A stretch of DNA of 44,523 bases from UBA4363 sp002393965. Its GTDB lineage: Bacteria; Bacteroidota; Bacteroidia; Bacteroidales; Paludibacteraceae. Numbering within the stretch: the first letter of the stretch is position 1; every line of letters begins with the position of its first letter. The position numbers and the translations under genes were made by a program. The notes beneath the pieces are model-generated. The model worked only from the letters and a program-made list of their open reading frames with translations. It did no database searches and was not told the DNA's origin. Positions 42,149-44,523 of the stretch are shown here, piece by piece. The stretch is taken from positions 1 through 44,523 of the forward strand of contig CAMNLA010000054.1 of the NCBI GenBank assembly GCA_946542925.1, read 5' to 3'.

Positions 42149-43468
42149 ATGTCATACGAAGAAACCATCGAATACCTCTACCATTGTTATCCTGTCTTCG
42201 AAAGCCAAGGACAATCGGCCTACAAACCTGGACTTTACAACACCGAACGCATCGACGAGCTGCTCGGGCATCCGCACACACACTACAAGACGATACACGT
42301 AGCAGGCACCAACGGCAAAGGCAGCGTCTGCCACCTGATAGCCTCGACACTGCAAAAGAGCGGACTAAAGACAGGACTATACACATCGCCACACATCGCC
42401 GACTTCGGCGAGAGAATAAGAGTGAACGGAGAGAAAATCGACCGCCAGTATGTGACAGACTTCGTGGAGAACCACAAGGACGAACTAAAGGAGATTCATC
42501 CGTCGTTCTTCGAATTCACCATGGAGATGGCGTTCAAGTACTTCGCCGACGAACAAGTGGACGTGGCAGTGATAGAAGTGGGACTGGGCGGACGGCTCGA
42601 CTCGACAAACATAATAACGCCCGACTTAAGCGTGATAACCAACATAAGCTTGGACCACACCAACCTGCTGGGCGACACGCTGGAGCAGATAGCCGCAGAG
42701 AAAGCCGGCATCATTAAAAAAGGAGTGCCTGTGGTGATAGGCGAGAGAGTGAGCGATGGCGTGGCTAAGGTCTTCGAGGACAAAGCCAAGGAACTCGGCG
42801 CGCCGATATTCTTCGCCGAAGACTGCTTCAGCGCCGCCAAGAACGCCAGCAACACGCCAGTGAACAACTCATTCGACGTGACTGCCAAAGAAGGCAATCC
42901 GATAGGCACCGACAGCCGCTACATAAACATAACCAACGAACTGAACGGCGAATACCAGCAGAAAAACACCGTGACCGCCCTGACCGCCATCGAAGCGCTC
43001 GTAAAGCAAGGCTACGGCATAAAAAAGGAGCATATCTATGACGGATTCGCCACGATATGCCGGACAACAGGACTGATAGGCAGATGGCAGAAAATAGCAG
43101 AAAAGCCTGCGGTGATATGCGACATGGGACACAACGAAGGCGCGATAAGATGCATAACACAGCAACTGGCGCACACACCGAAAAAGGCGCTGAAAGTGGT
43201 GTTCGGCATGGTGAAGGACAAGGACGTGGACACGGTGCTCGGACTGATGCCGAAAGACGCGACTTACTACTTCTGCAACGCACCGACGCAGCGAGCCCTG
43301 CCTGCCGACGAGATAAAAGCAAAAGGCGAGGCGCACGGACTGCACGGCGACGCCTTCCCCACCCCACTGGACGCACTAAGACAAGCGCAGAAAGACGCTG
43401 ACAAGGACGACCTGATATTCGTGGGCGGCAGCGCATACATACTTGCCGAAATCATAGGCAAAGCATAA
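42149..43468 (+). CDS. folC: Folylpolyglutamate synthase / dihydrofolate synthase
   Basis: A 439-aa Mur-ligase-family enzyme that joins glutamate to dihydropteroate and extends folate polyglutamates. Features are the P-loop IHVAGTNGKGSVCHLIAS (53-60), GLYTSPHIADFGERIRV, VGLGGRLDSTNII, SLDHTNLLGDTLEQIA and the C-terminal DMGHNEGAI. The start is the ATG at 42149; a TTG lies 12 nt upstream. Codons shift compared with the preceding genes: Ile is often ATA and Arg often AGA. Confidence 0.95.
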   Translation: MSYEETIEYLYHCYPVFESQGQSAYKPGLYNTERIDELLGHPHTHYKTIHVAGTNGKGSVCHLIASTLQKSGLKTGLYTSPHIADFGERIRVNGEKIDRQYVTDFVENHKDELKEIHPSFFEFTMEMAFKYFADEQVDVAVIEVGLGGRLDSTNIITPDLSVITNISLDHTNLLGDTLEQIAAEKAGIIKKGVPVVIGERVSDGVAKVFEDKAKELGAPIFFAEDCFSAAKNASNTPVNNSFDVTAKEGNPIGTDSRYINITNELNGEYQQKNTVTALTAIEALVKQGYGIKKEHIYDGFATICRTTGLIGRWQKIAEKPAVICDMGHNEGAIRCITQQLAHTPKKALKVVFGMVKDKDVDTVLGLMPKDATYYFCNAPTQRALPADEIKAKGEAHGLHGDAFPTPLDALRQAQKDADKDDLIFVGGSAYILAEIIGKA

Positions 43469-43490
43469 AAGCAAGAGAGAGATTATTGAT

Positions 43491-43498
43491 TATCTTTG
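43491..43498 (+). promoter_or_regulatory. -7 promoter box of gltX
   Basis: TATCTTTG matches TAnnTTTG; the predicted leader before 43523 is about 18 nt and A-rich. No -33 TTTG. Confidence 0.55.
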
Positions 43499-43522
43499 CA
43501 ACTCGAAATCAAGAATAAAAAA

Positions 43523-44523
43523 ATGTCAAACGTTAGAGTAAGATTCGCGCCAAGTCCAACTGGCGCACTGCATATCGGAGGCGTGAGAACTGCCCTTTAC
43601 AACTACCTGTTCGCAAGACAGAACGGCGGCAAGATGCTGCTCCGTATCGAGGACACCGACAGCAACAGATTCGTGCCGGGAGCCGAGGAGTACATCATCG
43701 AGTCGCTCAAATGGCTCGGGATAGAGATTGACGAAGGCGTGGGAGTAGGCGGAGAACATGCCCCTTACCGCCAGAGCGAAAGAAAGGACATATACAAAAA
43801 GTACGTAGACCAGTTACTGAACGACGGCAAGGCTTACATCGCCTTCGACACACCAGAACAGCTCGAGGCCAAGAGAAACGAGATAAAGAACTTCCAGTAC
43901 GACGCCACAACAAGAGGCATGATGACTAACTCGCTGACTCTGGACGCCGAGGAAGTGAAAAGCAGAATCGCAAACGGCGAGAACTACGTCGTGAGAATAA
44001 AGATAGAGCCGGGCGAGGAAGTCGAGGTCGATGACCTGATAAGAGGCAAAGTCGTTATCAACTCAAGCATCATCGACGACAAGGTGCTGTACAAGTCGGC
44101 AGATAACCTGCCAACATACCACCTCGCCAACATCGTGGATGACCACTTGATGGAAATAACCCACGTAATCAGAGGCGAGGAATGGCTTCCATCTGCACCG
44201 CTGCACGTATTGCTGTACAGATTCCTGGGATGGGCAGACACAATGCCACGATTCGCTCACCTGCCGCTGCTGCTCAAGCCACAGGGCAACGGAAAACTCA
44301 GCAAGAGAGACGGAGACAAGCTCGGATTCCCTGTGTTCCCGCTTGAATGGACCGACCCAAAGACCGGCGAGAAGAGCAAGGGCTACAGAGAGGAAGGCTA
44401 TCTGCCTGAGGCTGTCATCAACTTCCTTGCACTGCTGGGATGGCATCCAAGCAGCGACCAGGAGATGTTCACCATGGACGAGCTGATAAAGGAGTTCAGC
44501 CTCGACAGAGTGAGCAAGTCCGG
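43523..44523 (+). CDS. gltX: Glutamyl-tRNA synthetase, 5' part
   Basis: An open frame of 333 codons that runs off the window end; the full enzyme is about 500 aa. It charges tRNA-Glu with glutamate. Class I signatures are VRFAPSPTGALHIGGVRTAL (HIGH-type motif) and KLSKRDGDK near residue 258 (KMSKS-type). LLRIEDTDSNRFV and HVIRGEEWLPSAPLHVLLY are also typical. The stretch TDPKTGEKSKGYREEGYLPE after the KLSKR loop is an insertion of the Bacteroidota type as I recall. Arg is mostly AGA and Ile often ATA, unlike genes before 42000. Confidence 0.96.
   Translation, partial: MSNVRVRFAPSPTGALHIGGVRTALYNYLFARQNGGKMLLRIEDTDSNRFVPGAEEYIIESLKWLGIEIDEGVGVGGEHAPYRQSERKDIYKKYVDQLLNDGKAYIAFDTPEQLEAKRNEIKNFQYDATTRGMMTNSLTLDAEEVKSRIANGENYVVRIKIEPGEEVEVDDLIRGKVVINSSIIDDKVLYKSADNLPTYHLANIVDDHLMEITHVIRGEEWLPSAPLHVLLYRFLGWADTMPRFAHLPLLLKPQGNGKLSKRDGDKLGFPVFPLEWTDPKTGEKSKGYREEGYLPEAVINFLALLGWHPSSDQEMFTMDELIKEFSLDRVSKS

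Overview
The window reads as chromosomal DNA of a member of the Bacteroidota, order Bacteroidales (a Prevotellaceae-like genome is plausible; family level is a guess). The reasons are: promoters of the Bacteroidota type (-7 TAnnTTTG, three of them with a -33 TTTG exactly 19 nt upstream); almost no Shine-Dalgarno sequences, with A-rich leaders instead; a DUF6089-uppS-bamA-ompH-ompH block; GLUG-repeat/OmpA and BspA-type LRR surface proteins; and a three-subunit succinate dehydrogenase/fumarate reductase of the Bacteroidota type.

Layout. 1-960 has no gene but is a dense mosaic of small hairpins. 1031-3151 (-) is a large GLUG/Big_2/OmpA cell-wall-linked surface protein. 3915-7663 (+) holds a DUF349 protein, an FAD-dependent dehydrogenase and a YqeY protein. 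7807-10940 (-) is a HAD phosphatase-ribF-DUF6427-YqaA operon, divergent from a CAU tRNA (probably Ile2). 11250-13382 is a TonB-dependent receptor, convergent with a TPR protein. 14786-18489 holds an LRR protein, a SpmA/SpmB-type membrane protein, an acyltransferase and ybeY. 18581-23859 is the envelope-biogenesis block: DUF6089 barrel, uppS, bamA and two OmpH/Skp chaperones.

23860-31870 is an accessory block lying between ompH and murI. It starts with rearranged DNA: a duplicated ompH 3' tail, an 11-bp tandem array of 16 in-phase units, a composite remnant of a mobile-element polyprotein with an HELGH motif, and three 65-bp tandem repeats that overlap the end of an araC-type regulator. That regulator is itself interrupted by a palindromic insertion carrying two in-frame stops. 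Next comes its presumed target operon: flavodoxin-like lipoprotein, aldo/keto reductase, exported carboxymuconolactone decarboxylase-cupin protein, iron alcohol dehydrogenase and alpha/beta hydrolase. A 30-bp-spaced direct repeat, a candidate operator, lies between regulator and operon.

31919-44523 returns to core functions: murI, a small secreted protein of unknown function, typA/bipA, a TonB-C-domain coiled-coil protein, sdhCAB, a PIN-PhoH ATPase, folC and the 5' part of gltX, which runs off the window end.

The most unusual signals are the hairpin mosaic at 1-960 (variable stems with constant T[T/A]C loops), the 11-bp array at 24359-24534, and the apparent inactivation of the araC regulator next to an intact oxidoreductase operon. 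I did not find a clear new defence or multi-gene system. All calls come from reading the sequence and recalled family knowledge; no database search was possible.
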